Assembly (NCBI RefSeq): GCF_003863335.1
Contig: NZ_RRAZ01000011.1
Coordinates: 1-64,000 of the forward strand
DNA length: 64,000 bases
DNA from: Falsigemmobacter faecalis
Lineage (GTDB): Bacteria > Pseudomonadota > Alphaproteobacteria > Rhodobacterales > Rhodobacteraceae
Direction of reading: 5' to 3'
Part shown: one piece after another, positions 1 through 6,723 of the stretch
Layout of the letters: every line of letters starts with the position of its first letter
Numbering within the stretch: the first letter of the stretch is position 1
Made by a program: the position numbers and the translations under genes
Notes under the pieces: generated by a model
Seen by the model: the letters and a program-made list of their open reading frames with translations, nothing else
Told to the model about the DNA's origin: nothing
The model's database searches: none

Positions 1-139
1 GGCCGCCTATAACTACGCCCGCCGGCTGAAGACCCTGAACGGCCTCACGCCTTACGAATACATCTGCAAAATCCGGACTTCAGAGCCAGGCCGATTCATC
101 CTCGATCCGATCCACCAGATGCCGGGACTGAACACCTAA
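1..139 (+). CDS. IS481-type transposase, C-terminal end (truncated by the window edge)
   Basis: A 45-residue reading frame is open from the first bases and stops with TAA at 137-139. It contains an NYARRLKTLNGLTPYEYI stretch, which is typical of the end of the rve/DDE integrase core in IS481-family transposases. Only the tail is in the window, so I cannot tell whether the element is complete. The last helix of the integrase fold lies here; the catalytic DDE residues would be upstream. An inverted-repeat-like end follows within 25 bases, which supports this being the right end of an insertion sequence. The family call is likely but rests on a short segment. Confidence 0.75.
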   Translation, partial: AAYNYARRLKTLNGLTPYEYICKIRTSEPGRFILDPIHQMPGLNT

Positions 140-140
140 G

Positions 141-163
141 CAGCAAAAAGTAATTTCCCGACA
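141..163 (+). repeat. Probable right terminal inverted repeat of the IS481-type element
   Basis: Read on the minus strand, this segment begins TGTCGGGAAATTACTTTTTG. IS481-family ends characteristically begin with TGT, and this sequence sits a few bases after the transposase stop codon. The left repeat is outside the window, so pairing cannot be checked here. Confidence 0.5.
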
Positions 164-411
164 ACAAAAGATCCGAGCATGGCCCTCGATGGCCCCCCGG
201 GTCGTACGACCCTCGCGCAGGCTGCATAGAAAACGGAGAACCCTATATGCCGGAGCGCCCCTTCGAGAGCTGTCTGTCGAAGCGCAGAAAGGCTCCGACG
301 CGCGGGGGAAGCAAAGCCTGGTTTTCCGGCCCCTGCTCAGCAGGACAGGCTGCTGCCACAGGGGCCGGTTTAGTCACAATCAGCCAGCGGGCAAGGCAGC
401 TAAAACGCGGC
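164..411. other. Gene-free stretch downstream of ctrA with two inverted repeats
   Basis: No convincing gene lies here. A reading frame from an ATG at 247 runs on antisense through ctrA and looks like a GC-rich shadow. The stretch holds a perfect 14-bp palindrome at 199-212 and a long hairpin at 326-368, with 10-bp outer arms and 5-bp inner arms. Neither hairpin side is followed by a strong T run, so a simple terminator for ctrA is not obvious. Confidence 0.5.
326..368. repeat. Long hairpin downstream of ctrA
   Basis: The outer arms CCGGCCCCTG (326-335) and CAGGGGCCGG (359-368) are perfectly complementary, and an inner AGCAG/CTGCT pair extends the stem. It lies about 45 bases beyond the ctrA stop. 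On the minus strand it is followed by AAAACC and on the plus strand by TTTAG, so it is at best a weak terminator. It may instead be an mRNA 3'-end stabiliser. Confidence 0.4.
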
Positions 412-1119
412 TTATGCCGTACTGACCTCACGCAGTGCTTCTGTCTGGGGGTCGCGCAGAACGTAGCCGCGGCCCCAGACCGTCTCGATATGACTGTCGC
501 CGCCCGTCGCCTCTGCAAGTTTTTTTCTCAACTTACAGATGAAGACGTCGATGATCTTCAATTCAGGCTCATCCATGCCGCCATAGAGATGGTTCAGAAA
601 CATTTCTTTGGTCAGGGTGGTCCCTTTACGCAAAGAGAGCAGCTCAAACATCTGGTACTCTTTTCCGGTCAGATGCACCGTCCGCCCTTCAACATCGACG
701 GTTTTTGCGTCGAGATTGACGCAGATGCGACCGGTCCGGATCACGGATTGCGCATGGCCTTTCGAGCGTCGGATGATGGCGTGAATGCGCGCCACCAGCT
801 CTTCGCGATGAAAAGGCTTGGTCAGATAATCATCCGCACCAAAGCCGAATCCTTTGATTTTATTGTCTGTATCATCCACACCTGAGAGGATCAGAATGGG
901 CGTTTCAACCCGTGACAGGCGCAGCTGTCTCAGCACCTCATGACCATGCATATCGGGAAGATTCAAATCCAGAAGGATAAGGTCATAATCATAAAGGCGG
1001 GCGAGATCGATCCCCTCTTCGCCAAGATTGGTGCAATAGACATTCAGATTGGCGTGGGTCAGCATCAATTCAATGCTGCGCGCCGTGGCGGCGTCGTCTT
1101 CAACCAACAATATACGCAT
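412..1119 (-). CDS. ctrA: Cell-cycle response regulator CtrA
   Basis: OmpR-family transcription factor of 235 residues with an N-terminal receiver domain (about 1-115) and a C-terminal winged helix (about 125-230). The acidic pocket D8/D9, the phospho-acceptor D51 in LLLDLNLPD and the conserved lysine in YLTKPF are present. The recognition segment [15 protein letters not shown] matches CtrA closely. In Caulobacter, CtrA is phosphorylated through CckA-ChpT and binds TTAA-type half sites; in Rhodobacter relatives it mainly controls motility and gene transfer agent genes. I chose the ATG at 1119 because a GGAG lies 8 bases upstream and it gives the usual MRILLVEDD start; a GTG at 1131 would add four residues. 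sciP lies just upstream on the same strand. Confidence 0.96.
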   Translation of the reverse strand: MRILLVEDDAATARSIELMLTHANLNVYCTNLGEEGIDLARLYDYDLILLDLNLPDMHGHEVLRQLRLSRVETPILILSGVDDTDNKIKGFGFGADDYLTKPFHREELVARIHAIIRRSKGHAQSVIRTGRICVNLDAKTVDVEGRTVHLTGKEYQMFELLSLRKGTTLTKEMFLNHLYGGMDEPELKIIDVFICKLRKKLAEATGGDSHIETVWGRGYVLRDPQTEALREVSTA

Positions 1120-1145
1120 TGCGCGCTCCACACTGGTAAAACAAT

Positions 1146-1177
1146 AGGATTAACCGTGACGGCAAAGAGTTAATCCT
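1146..1177. promoter_or_regulatory. 9-bp inverted repeat upstream of ctrA, possible CtrA autoregulatory site
   Basis: AGGATTAAC at 1146-1154 is repeated inverted as GTTAATCCT at 1169-1177, with a 14-base spacer, about 27-58 bases before the ctrA ATG. Each arm contains TTAAC, which resembles a CtrA half site. The direct spacing TTAA-N7-TTAA of the canonical full site is absent, so a CtrA role is inference. The repeat could also form an mRNA hairpin. Confidence 0.4.
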
Positions 1178-1211
1178 GTCTTACTCTGCCTGAGCTTTTA
1201 AAATTTACAAC

Positions 1212-1490
1212 CTAAAGTTGCCTATACTTTTGCAGTGCGGTGACTTTGAGCGCCGCCTCACCATGGGCATGAACCGCCTCACTCCAGAGGTCGAATTCCT
1301 CCTCCGACAGGGCATAGCGCGCCAGCGCCTCTTCCCTGGTGATCAGCGCGTGATCGACCGCACGCACCACCAGCGCCTTGCGGCTGGCCACCCAGCGGCG
1401 GGTATCCGCGGGCGGCAGATCACCACGGCTGAGCACCGTTCCATCCGCCAGCGTCACCTGCCGCATCCCGTCAACCTTTTTCAAAAACAT
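1212..1490 (-). CDS. sciP: SciP-type DUF1153 protein (CtrA inhibitor)
   Basis: Small helical DNA-binding protein of about 92 residues matching DUF1153, with the core LPPADTRRWVASRKALVV followed by ALARYALSEEEFDLW and ending in LQKYRQL. In Caulobacter, SciP binds DNA and CtrA and prevents CtrA-driven transcription at the wrong cell-cycle stage. I chose the ATG at 1490 because a GGGAG stands 8 bases upstream; an ATG at 1496 has the same motif too close. The frame continues open upstream to about 2174, but that part lies antisense to mnmA and is a shadow. The gene sits directly upstream of ctrA in the same orientation, so regulator and inhibitor are paired. Confidence 0.88.
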   Translation of the reverse strand: MFLKKVDGMRQVTLADGTVLSRGDLPPADTRRWVASRKALVVRAVDHALITREEALARYALSEEEFDLWSEAVHAHGEAALKVTALQKYRQL

Positions 1491-1554
1491 GGTCATTCTC
1501 CCACAGATGACCGAAATGTCGCGGCTCAGCCTTAAAGACCTCTGAAGCGGGGGG

Positions 1555-1583
1555 TTGGAGAATGCTGAGGATTTTCCTATATC
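1555..1583 (+). promoter_or_regulatory. Probable sigma-70-type promoter of mnmA
   Basis: TTGGAG at 1555-1560 and TATATC at 1578-1583 are separated by exactly 17 bases and lie 25 bases before the mnmA ATG. The match to the housekeeping -35/-10 pattern is good for a GC-rich genome. Confidence 0.5.
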
Positions 1584-1607
1584 CCTGCACATCTTTCGGA
1601 GTGAACC

Positions 1608-2753
1608 ATGCCACGCGATGCCGAACTGCCCCTGAACTCGCTGGGCCTGCCCAAGGCCCCCGCTGACACCCGCGTTGTGGTGGCCATGTCCGGTGGCGTC
1701 GACAGCTCGGTCGTGGCGGCTGTGCTGAAAGAGGAAGGCTATGACGTCGTGGGCGTCACGCTGCAGCTTTATGACCATGGCGCAGCACTGGCGAAAAAGG
1801 GCGCCTGCTGTGCGGGCCGTGACATCCATGATGCGCGCCGCGTGGCCGAGCAGATGGGCTTTCCGCATTACGTGCTCGATTATGAAAACACCTTCCGCGA
1901 AGCCGTGATGGAAGAATTCGCCGAGAGCTATCTTGGCGGTGCGACCCCGGTGCCCTGCATCCGCTGCAATGAGCGGGTGAAGTTCCGCGACCTGCTGAAC
2001 ACCGCCAAAGAGCTTGAGGCCGATTGCATGGCCACCGGCCATTACATCCAGCGCATGGTCGGTGCGCAGGGCGCAGAGCTGCATATGGCGGCGGACGCCA
2101 ACCGCGATCAGAGCTATTTTCTGTTCTCCACCACGCCGGAGCAGCTGGATTATCTGCGCTTCCCGCTGGGTCATCTGAAGTCAAAGGCCGACACCCGGGC
2201 GCTGGCGCAGAAATACGGCCTGCCGGTCGCGGATAAGCCCGACAGCCAGGACATCTGCTTTGTGCCGAACGGCGATTACGCCTCGGTTATTGAAAAGCTG
2301 CGCCCGGGGGCCTCGGATCCGGGTGACATCGTGGATATGCAGGGCAATGTTCTGGGCCGGCACCGCGGCGTGATCCATTACACCATCGGTCAGCGCCGGG
2401 GCCTCGGCATCGGCGGCCTCAGCGATCCGCTTTATGTGGTGCGGCTTGATCCGGCCAGCCGCCATGTGGTGGTGGGGCCGAAAGAGGCACTCTCGACCCG
2501 GCTTGTGCCGGTGAAGGAAGTGAACTGGCTGGGCGACGCGCCGCTGATGAGCCGCCCTGAGTGGCATATCATGGTGAAAGTCCGCTCGACCCGCCCCCCG
2601 CGTGAGGCGATCATCCGCCCGATCTCGGAAACCGAGGCCGAGGTGGAGCTGATCGCCCCGGAAGACGGGGTCAGCGCGGGCCAGGCCTGCGTCTTCTATG
2701 CGCCCGACAGCACCCGGGTGCTCGGCGGCGGCTGGATCTGGCGCGGCCGCTGA
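1608..2753 (+). CDS. mnmA: tRNA 2-thiouridine(34) synthase MnmA
   Basis: Cytosolic ATP-dependent thiouridylase that makes 2-thiouridine at the wobble position of Glu, Gln and Lys tRNAs. The PP-loop SGGVDS lies at residues 28-33. The two catalytic cysteines are visible as C117 (PVPCIRC) and C217 ([11 protein letters not shown]), which form the persulfide and disulfide pair in the family. Length 381 is normal. A GGAG motif precedes the ATG. The last 58 bases overlap the convergent end of lpxB on the other strand. Confidence is high. Confidence 0.97.
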   Translation: MPRDAELPLNSLGLPKAPADTRVVVAMSGGVDSSVVAAVLKEEGYDVVGVTLQLYDHGAALAKKGACCAGRDIHDARRVAEQMGFPHYVLDYENTFREAVMEEFAESYLGGATPVPCIRCNERVKFRDLLNTAKELEADCMATGHYIQRMVGAQGAELHMAADANRDQSYFLFSTTPEQLDYLRFPLGHLKSKADTRALAQKYGLPVADKPDSQDICFVPNGDYASVIEKLRPGASDPGDIVDMQGNVLGRHRGVIHYTIGQRRGLGIGGLSDPLYVVRLDPASRHVVVGPKEALSTRLVPVKEVNWLGDAPLMSRPEWHIMVKVRSTRPPREAIIRPISETEAEVELIAPEDGVSAGQACVFYAPDSTRVLGGGWIWRGR

Positions 2754-3877
2754 TAACAGGCAATGACCGACTCTGCCGCCCGTTCTCCGGGGGGCAGACC
2801 ACCCTCGCCCAGACGCTCCATGGTGAGGCGCATGGCGGCAAGCTGCGCCTGACGCTGCGTGCCATCGCCCAAAAGCGCATTCAGCGCCGGGGCGATGTGG
2901 TCCGCGCGGCACTCTGCGCCCAGGAATTCCGGGATGGCGCGGGTTTCCGAGACCAGGTTGACCAGCGTCACCGTGTCGATTTTCAGCATTGTTTTCAACA
3001 TCATCCGGCTGACCAGCGACATATCATAGGCAATGACCATCGGCACGCCATTGGCCGCCAGTTCCAGCGAGACGGTGCCTGAGGCCGCAATCGCCGCCCC
3101 CGCCCCGGCAAAGGCCGCGCGCTTATCCTCCCGGTCGGTCAGGATCAGCGGCGGAACGGGCCAGGAGCTGCCCAGATCGCGCACCAGATCCTCAACCCCG
3201 CGCACGGTCGGCAGGACCACCCGCACGGGGTGCTCAAGGCGCGCCAGGGTCTCACCGATCACCGGAGCGAGGCGGCTGACCTCACCGCGGCGAGAGCCCG
3301 GAAGCGCGAGCAGCCAGGGCGCGTGCAGATCATATTTCGCCGCAAAGCCCGCGACCTCAGCCGCAGTCGCCCGCGGCTCTGCCACCACCGGGTGGCCGAC
3401 GAAATCGCAGCTCATGCCCGCCGCTTCCATATAGGGCGGCTCAAAGGGCAAAAGCGCCAGCACATGATCGATCAGCGGCGCCATTTTCTGCGCCCGTCCC
3501 GGACGCCAGGCCCAGACGGAGGGCGCCACATAATGCACCGTGCGAAACCCCGGCCGCGCAGCGCGGACCAGTTTCGCCACCCGCAGGCAGAAATCCGGGC
3601 TGTCGATGGTGATCAAAATGTCAGAGCCGCTGTCCACCACCGCCTTTGCGGTCTCCGCGATGCGGCGCTTGAGGTGGAAATATTTCGGCAGCACCTCAGC
3701 GATGCCCATGATCGACAGCTCTTCCATCGGGAAAAGGCTCACCAGCCCCCCGGCCTCCATCAGCGGGCCACCGACGCCCTGATAGGGCAAGGGCCCCAGC
3801 CGCGCGGTCAGCCCGGCCATCAGCGCGGCCCCGAGCTTATCGCCCGAAGCCTCGCCCGCGATCACAAAGGGCTTCAC
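2696..3877 (-). CDS. lpxB: Lipid-A-disaccharide synthase
   Basis: Glycosyltransferase family 19 enzyme of 393 residues that joins UDP-2,3-diacylglucosamine and lipid X to form the lipid A disaccharide at the inner membrane. The N-terminal [15 protein letters not shown], the central [12 protein letters not shown], the [18 protein letters not shown] block and [14 protein letters not shown] are family hallmarks. It overlaps the stop of lpxI by 4 bases, which indicates translational coupling. It is the last gene of the fabZ-lpxA-lpxI-lpxB run and meets mnmA tail to tail with a 58-base overlap. Confidence 0.97.
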   Translation of the reverse strand: MKPFVIAGEASGDKLGAALMAGLTARLGPLPYQGVGGPLMEAGGLVSLFPMEELSIMGIAEVLPKYFHLKRRIAETAKAVVDSGSDILITIDSPDFCLRVAKLVRAARPGFRTVHYVAPSVWAWRPGRAQKMAPLIDHVLALLPFEPPYMEAAGMSCDFVGHPVVAEPRATAAEVAGFAAKYDLHAPWLLALPGSRRGEVSRLAPVIGETLARLEHPVRVVLPTVRGVEDLVRDLGSSWPVPPLILTDREDKRAAFAGAGAAIAASGTVSLELAANGVPMVIAYDMSLVSRMMLKTMLKIDTVTLVNLVSETRAIPEFLGAECRADHIAPALNALLGDGTQRQAQLAAMRLTMERLGEGGLPPGERAAESVIACYQRPRQIQPPPSTRVLSGA

Positions 3878-4683
3878 TTCGCCCTCGCCCAGAGAAAGAG
3901 GCCAAGGCGGTCGGCTTCTGCGACCATGGCCTCACGCTCCAGCAGCAGGACATCGCCCGCCGCCCAGACGATGCCGCCCAGCCCCGCCGCATGGGCATTG
4001 CGCACCGTGGTCAGCCCAAGGGCCGGCAGATCGACATCGCGGCTCTGCCCCGGCTTGGCGGCTTTATAGAGAACCCCCTTTGCCCCCGCCGGATCGGGGC
4101 GCAGAGCGCCGCCGGTCTGGCGCACGAACTCCAGCATGGCATCGGTCCCCGGCAGGCTTTCCGCCGCAAGGCAAAGGCCCTGGGCCACCACCGCGCCCTG
4201 CCCGACATCGACCTGACCGAGGGCCGCCACGATCGCCGCCGCGCGTGAGGCATCCTGCTCATCGGCGGGTGACGGCCGGATCTGCGTCAGCACCCCGGCC
4301 TGCGGCAGCAGCTCGGGGGCCAGATCTTCGACCCCCGCCACCTGCAGACCAAACTCTGAGAAAATGCTGACGATTTCGCGCAAAGTTGCGTCATCCCCGG
4401 CCTGCATGGCCGCAACGAGGCGCGGCACCATCTGCGCGGTCAGCGGATCAAAGAGCGCCGGGTCCAGCCGCGGGCGCTGCATGGCCCCCGCAAGCGCGAC
4501 CCGGGTGATGCCCTGATCGGTCAGCGTGTTCAGAAAAGGCACCAGCCGCTCAAAGTGAAAACTTTCCGCCGGCAGATCCGGGGTGACGCCCGCAGGCGCA
4601 AAGACCAGCGCATCGGGACGCGCGGCCTTGAGGGCAACCGGAAGCGCTCCGGTTCCGGCGATAATGGCAAAACGGCCGGACAT
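3874..4683 (-). CDS. lpxI: UDP-2,3-diacylglucosamine pyrophosphatase LpxI
   Basis: A 269-residue member of the LpxI (DUF1009) family, the alphaproteobacterial replacement for LpxH. It hydrolyses UDP-2,3-diacylglucosamine to lipid X and UMP, the step before LpxB. The N-terminal FAIIAGTGALPVALK, the VALAGAMQRPRLDP motif and the late KAAKPGQSRDVDLPALG block are characteristic. It lies between lpxA and lpxB, as its reaction order predicts, and overlaps lpxB by 4 bases. A GC-rich hairpin separates it from lpxA. Confidence 0.94.
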   Translation of the reverse strand: MSGRFAIIAGTGALPVALKAARPDALVFAPAGVTPDLPAESFHFERLVPFLNTLTDQGITRVALAGAMQRPRLDPALFDPLTAQMVPRLVAAMQAGDDATLREIVSIFSEFGLQVAGVEDLAPELLPQAGVLTQIRPSPADEQDASRAAAIVAALGQVDVGQGAVVAQGLCLAAESLPGTDAMLEFVRQTGGALRPDPAGAKGVLYKAAKPGQSRDVDLPALGLTTVRNAHAAGLGGIVWAAGDVLLLEREAMVAEADRLGLFLWARAK

Positions 4684-4752
4684 GGCGGCTCCCTGATCAG
4701 GGCCCGGCTCCGGGCGCGGCTCAGGCCCTGGCCACAGACGCGGGCAGAGTTG

Positions 4753-4776
4753 AAACCGGGGCCGCAGCGGCCCCGG
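4753..4776 (-). terminator. Hairpin between lpxA and lpxI, possible attenuator
   Basis: CCGGGGCCGC (4756-4765) and GCGGCCCCGG (4767-4776) form a 10-bp stem around one base. On the minus strand it is followed by TTTC only. It could reduce read-through from lpxA into lpxI/lpxB or protect the upstream mRNA. Confidence 0.4.
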
Positions 4777-4782
4777 AAAACG

Positions 4783-5580
4783 TTAATGCGGCGTCAGGAA
4801 CGAACGGTCCGAGGCCCCGAGGATGAACTCAACCACCTCACGCACTTCACCCGTCATCTCGCCCTCAGCGACGCGCTGTACGCGCTCCATGAAGGTGCCT
4901 TCGCCCTGACCCATGGCCTCATAGGCGGCGCGCAGAGCATGGATGCCCGCGCGGTCAAGACCACGGCGCTTCAGCCCGACGAGGTTCAGCCCGTCCAGCT
5001 GGCCGCGCGGCCCCTGCACGAGGCCAAAGGGCATGACGTCATTGGTGACCATGGTGACGGCCCCGATGATCGCACCGCGACCAACGCGGACGAACTGATG
5101 CACACCCGACAGACCACCGATGATGACATCATCGCCGATATGGCAATGGCCCGCGATGGCGACCTGATTGGCCAGCACAACGCGGCTGCCGACGATGGCG
5201 TCATGCCCGATATGAGCCCCGGTCATCATCAGCACGTCATCGCCGATCTGCGTCAGCCCGCCGCCGCCTTCGGTCCCGGTCGAGAGCGTGGCCCCCTCAC
5301 GGATCCGGCAGCGTTTGCCGACCACCAGACGGGTGCGCTCGCCGCGGTATTTCAGATCCTGCGGCTCACCACCGACGGAGGCGAAGGACCAGACGATGGT
5401 CCCCTCTCCCACTTCGGTCACGCCCGAGACCACCGCATGGGGACGAAGCTCGACCCCCCGGGCCAGCGTCACTTCCGGCCCGACGACCGCATAGGCGCCA
5501 ATGCGGCACTCCGGGCCGATCACTGCCCCCTCTTCGATGACGGCAGAGGGATGGATCACTGCCGAGGGGTCAATCGACAT
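4783..5580 (-). CDS. lpxA: Acyl-ACP--UDP-N-acetylglucosamine O-acyltransferase
   Basis: First enzyme of lipid A synthesis, transferring a hydroxyacyl chain from ACP to UDP-GlcNAc. The 265-residue protein shows the left-handed beta-helix pattern of hexapeptide repeats over about 10-190 (IHPSAVIEEGAVIGPECRIG and following turns) and the catalytic-type His126 in GAHIGHD. The C-terminal helical part contains LNLVGLKRRGLDRAGIHALR. It starts 3 bases after fabZ ends, so both are probably translated from one mRNA. Confidence 0.97.
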   Translation of the reverse strand: MSIDPSAVIHPSAVIEEGAVIGPECRIGAYAVVGPEVTLARGVELRPHAVVSGVTEVGEGTIVWSFASVGGEPQDLKYRGERTRLVVGKRCRIREGATLSTGTEGGGGLTQIGDDVLMMTGAHIGHDAIVGSRVVLANQVAIAGHCHIGDDVIIGGLSGVHQFVRVGRGAIIGAVTMVTNDVMPFGLVQGPRGQLDGLNLVGLKRRGLDRAGIHALRAAYEAMGQGEGTFMERVQRVAEGEMTGEVREVVEFILGASDRSFLTPH

Positions 5581-5583
5581 GGC

Positions 5584-6045
5584 TCAGCCCTTCGGAACGT
5601 CGAACATGGCGGTGAAGATGCTTTCGCAGGCGACTTCGCCGTCGACCTTTGCAACGCCTTCAAATTTCCAGACCCGGCCACCGCCGCGCAGGGCTTTGAC
5701 GTGCAGTTCCAGCACATCCCCCGGCACCACTTTGCGGCGGAATTTCGTGCTGTCGACGCCCATAAAGAAAACGCGGGCGTTTTTATCGACGAGATCCATG
5801 GTCAGACCGACCAGCACACCGGCGGTCTGCGCCATGGCTTCCACGATCAGAACACCCGGCATCACCGGCATGCCCGGGAAGTGCCCGGTGAAATGCGGCT
5901 CGTTATAGGTGACATTCTTGATGCCCACGCAGCTTTCGCCCGGCACCACATCGCGGACTTTATCCACCAGCAGGAAGGGATAGCGGTGCGGAATGATCCG
6001 GGTAATGAGATCCAGATCGGCTTCAAGGCGCGGCGTGTCAGTCAT
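5584..6045 (-). CDS. fabZ: 3-hydroxyacyl-ACP dehydratase FabZ
   Basis: Hot-dog fold dehydratase of 153 residues that removes water from 3-hydroxyacyl-ACP in fatty acid elongation, competing with LpxA for the same hydroxyacyl-ACP. The active-site block [20 protein letters not shown] holds His55 and Glu69. The [12 protein letters not shown] segment is typical. It lies between skp and lpxA; lpxD, which occupies the position before fabZ in enterobacteria, is missing here. Confidence 0.97.
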   Translation of the reverse strand: MTDTPRLEADLDLITRIIPHRYPFLLVDKVRDVVPGESCVGIKNVTYNEPHFTGHFPGMPVMPGVLIVEAMAQTAGVLVGLTMDLVDKNARVFFMGVDSTKFRRKVVPGDVLELHVKALRGGGRVWKFEGVAKVDGEVACESIFTAMFDVPKG

Positions 6046-6126
6046 CAGAAATCCTCATGGCGGCGCAGCGGACTGCGCCTCTCTGGCCTGGATAACAAGT
6101 CAGGCCCCGCCTGTCCAGAAGGGGCC

Positions 6127-6723
6127 TCAGGGCTGCGGCGGTGTGGCCGGGCCGGCCTCCGGGGGGGTCAGGGCCTCTGTCCCGGCGGCATCCTCGCCAA
6201 TTTCGGCATCCATCCGTGCGATCAGCGCATCCGTGATGTCGATGCCGCGGAAGGCGATGATGATCGCATCTTCGGCGATAATGGCATAAAGCCCGCGCTC
6301 GCGCATCAGACGCGTCAGTATATCGTTACTCGTCACGCTGAAGCGGCGGCGATCGGCATCATGATCAAGATAAAGCGCGCGCTCTTTATCGGCCTGGCTG
6401 CGACGATAGCTCTCAACCTCGGCGTTGAACTTATCGGCCAGCCTGCGAAATTCCTCAGGGCTCAGGACATTGCGCTGGCGTGTCAGCTCAAGCTCGCGCG
6501 CCGTCAGCGCCGCCTCAATCTCGCGGTTTTCCGCCGCAAGCGCGATCTGCGCCGTCTCAAAGCGCTGAATCATCGCCTGGCCAAAGCGGCTGCCGGCGAA
6601 AAGACGCGCCTCATTCAGCGTGCCGAACTGCACCGCAGCGCTTTCCTCAGCAAAAACACCGCCGCCCGTCAGGGCCGCGGTGAAAGCAAGCCCGCTCAGG
6701 GCCTGGCGCAAAGGCCGATGCAT
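6127..6723 (-). CDS. skp: Periplasmic OmpH/Skp-family chaperone
   Basis: A 198-residue protein with a signal peptide (about residues 1-23, ending AFTAALTGGGVFA) and a long alpha-helical region rich in Glu, Arg and Ala that would form the Skp tentacles (about 45-130). Skp binds unfolded outer-membrane proteins in the periplasm and delivers them to BamA. I chose the ATG at 6723 because it gives the signal peptide and overlaps the bamA stop by one base (TGATG). Upstream in-frame codons lie inside bamA. The C-terminus is an acidic, proline-rich tail. Confidence 0.88.
   Translation of the reverse strand: MHRPLRQALSGLAFTAALTGGGVFAEESAAVQFGTLNEARLFAGSRFGQAMIQRFETAQIALAAENREIEAALTARELELTRQRNVLSPEEFRRLADKFNAEVESYRRSQADKERALYLDHDADRRRFSVTSNDILTRLMRERGLYAIIAEDAIIIAFRGIDITDALIARMDAEIGEDAAGTEALTPPEAGPATPPQP

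Noticed and set aside
247-885. Plus-strand frame of 212 residues starting near 247
   Set aside because: Most of it is antisense to ctrA. The short part before ctrA ends shows no family similarity, although a GGAG precedes the ATG.
1491-2174. N-terminal extension of the sciP frame to 320 residues
   Set aside because: The extra part is antisense to mnmA, rich in His, Arg and Ala, and has no ribosome-binding site. The DUF1153 part alone matches the family length.
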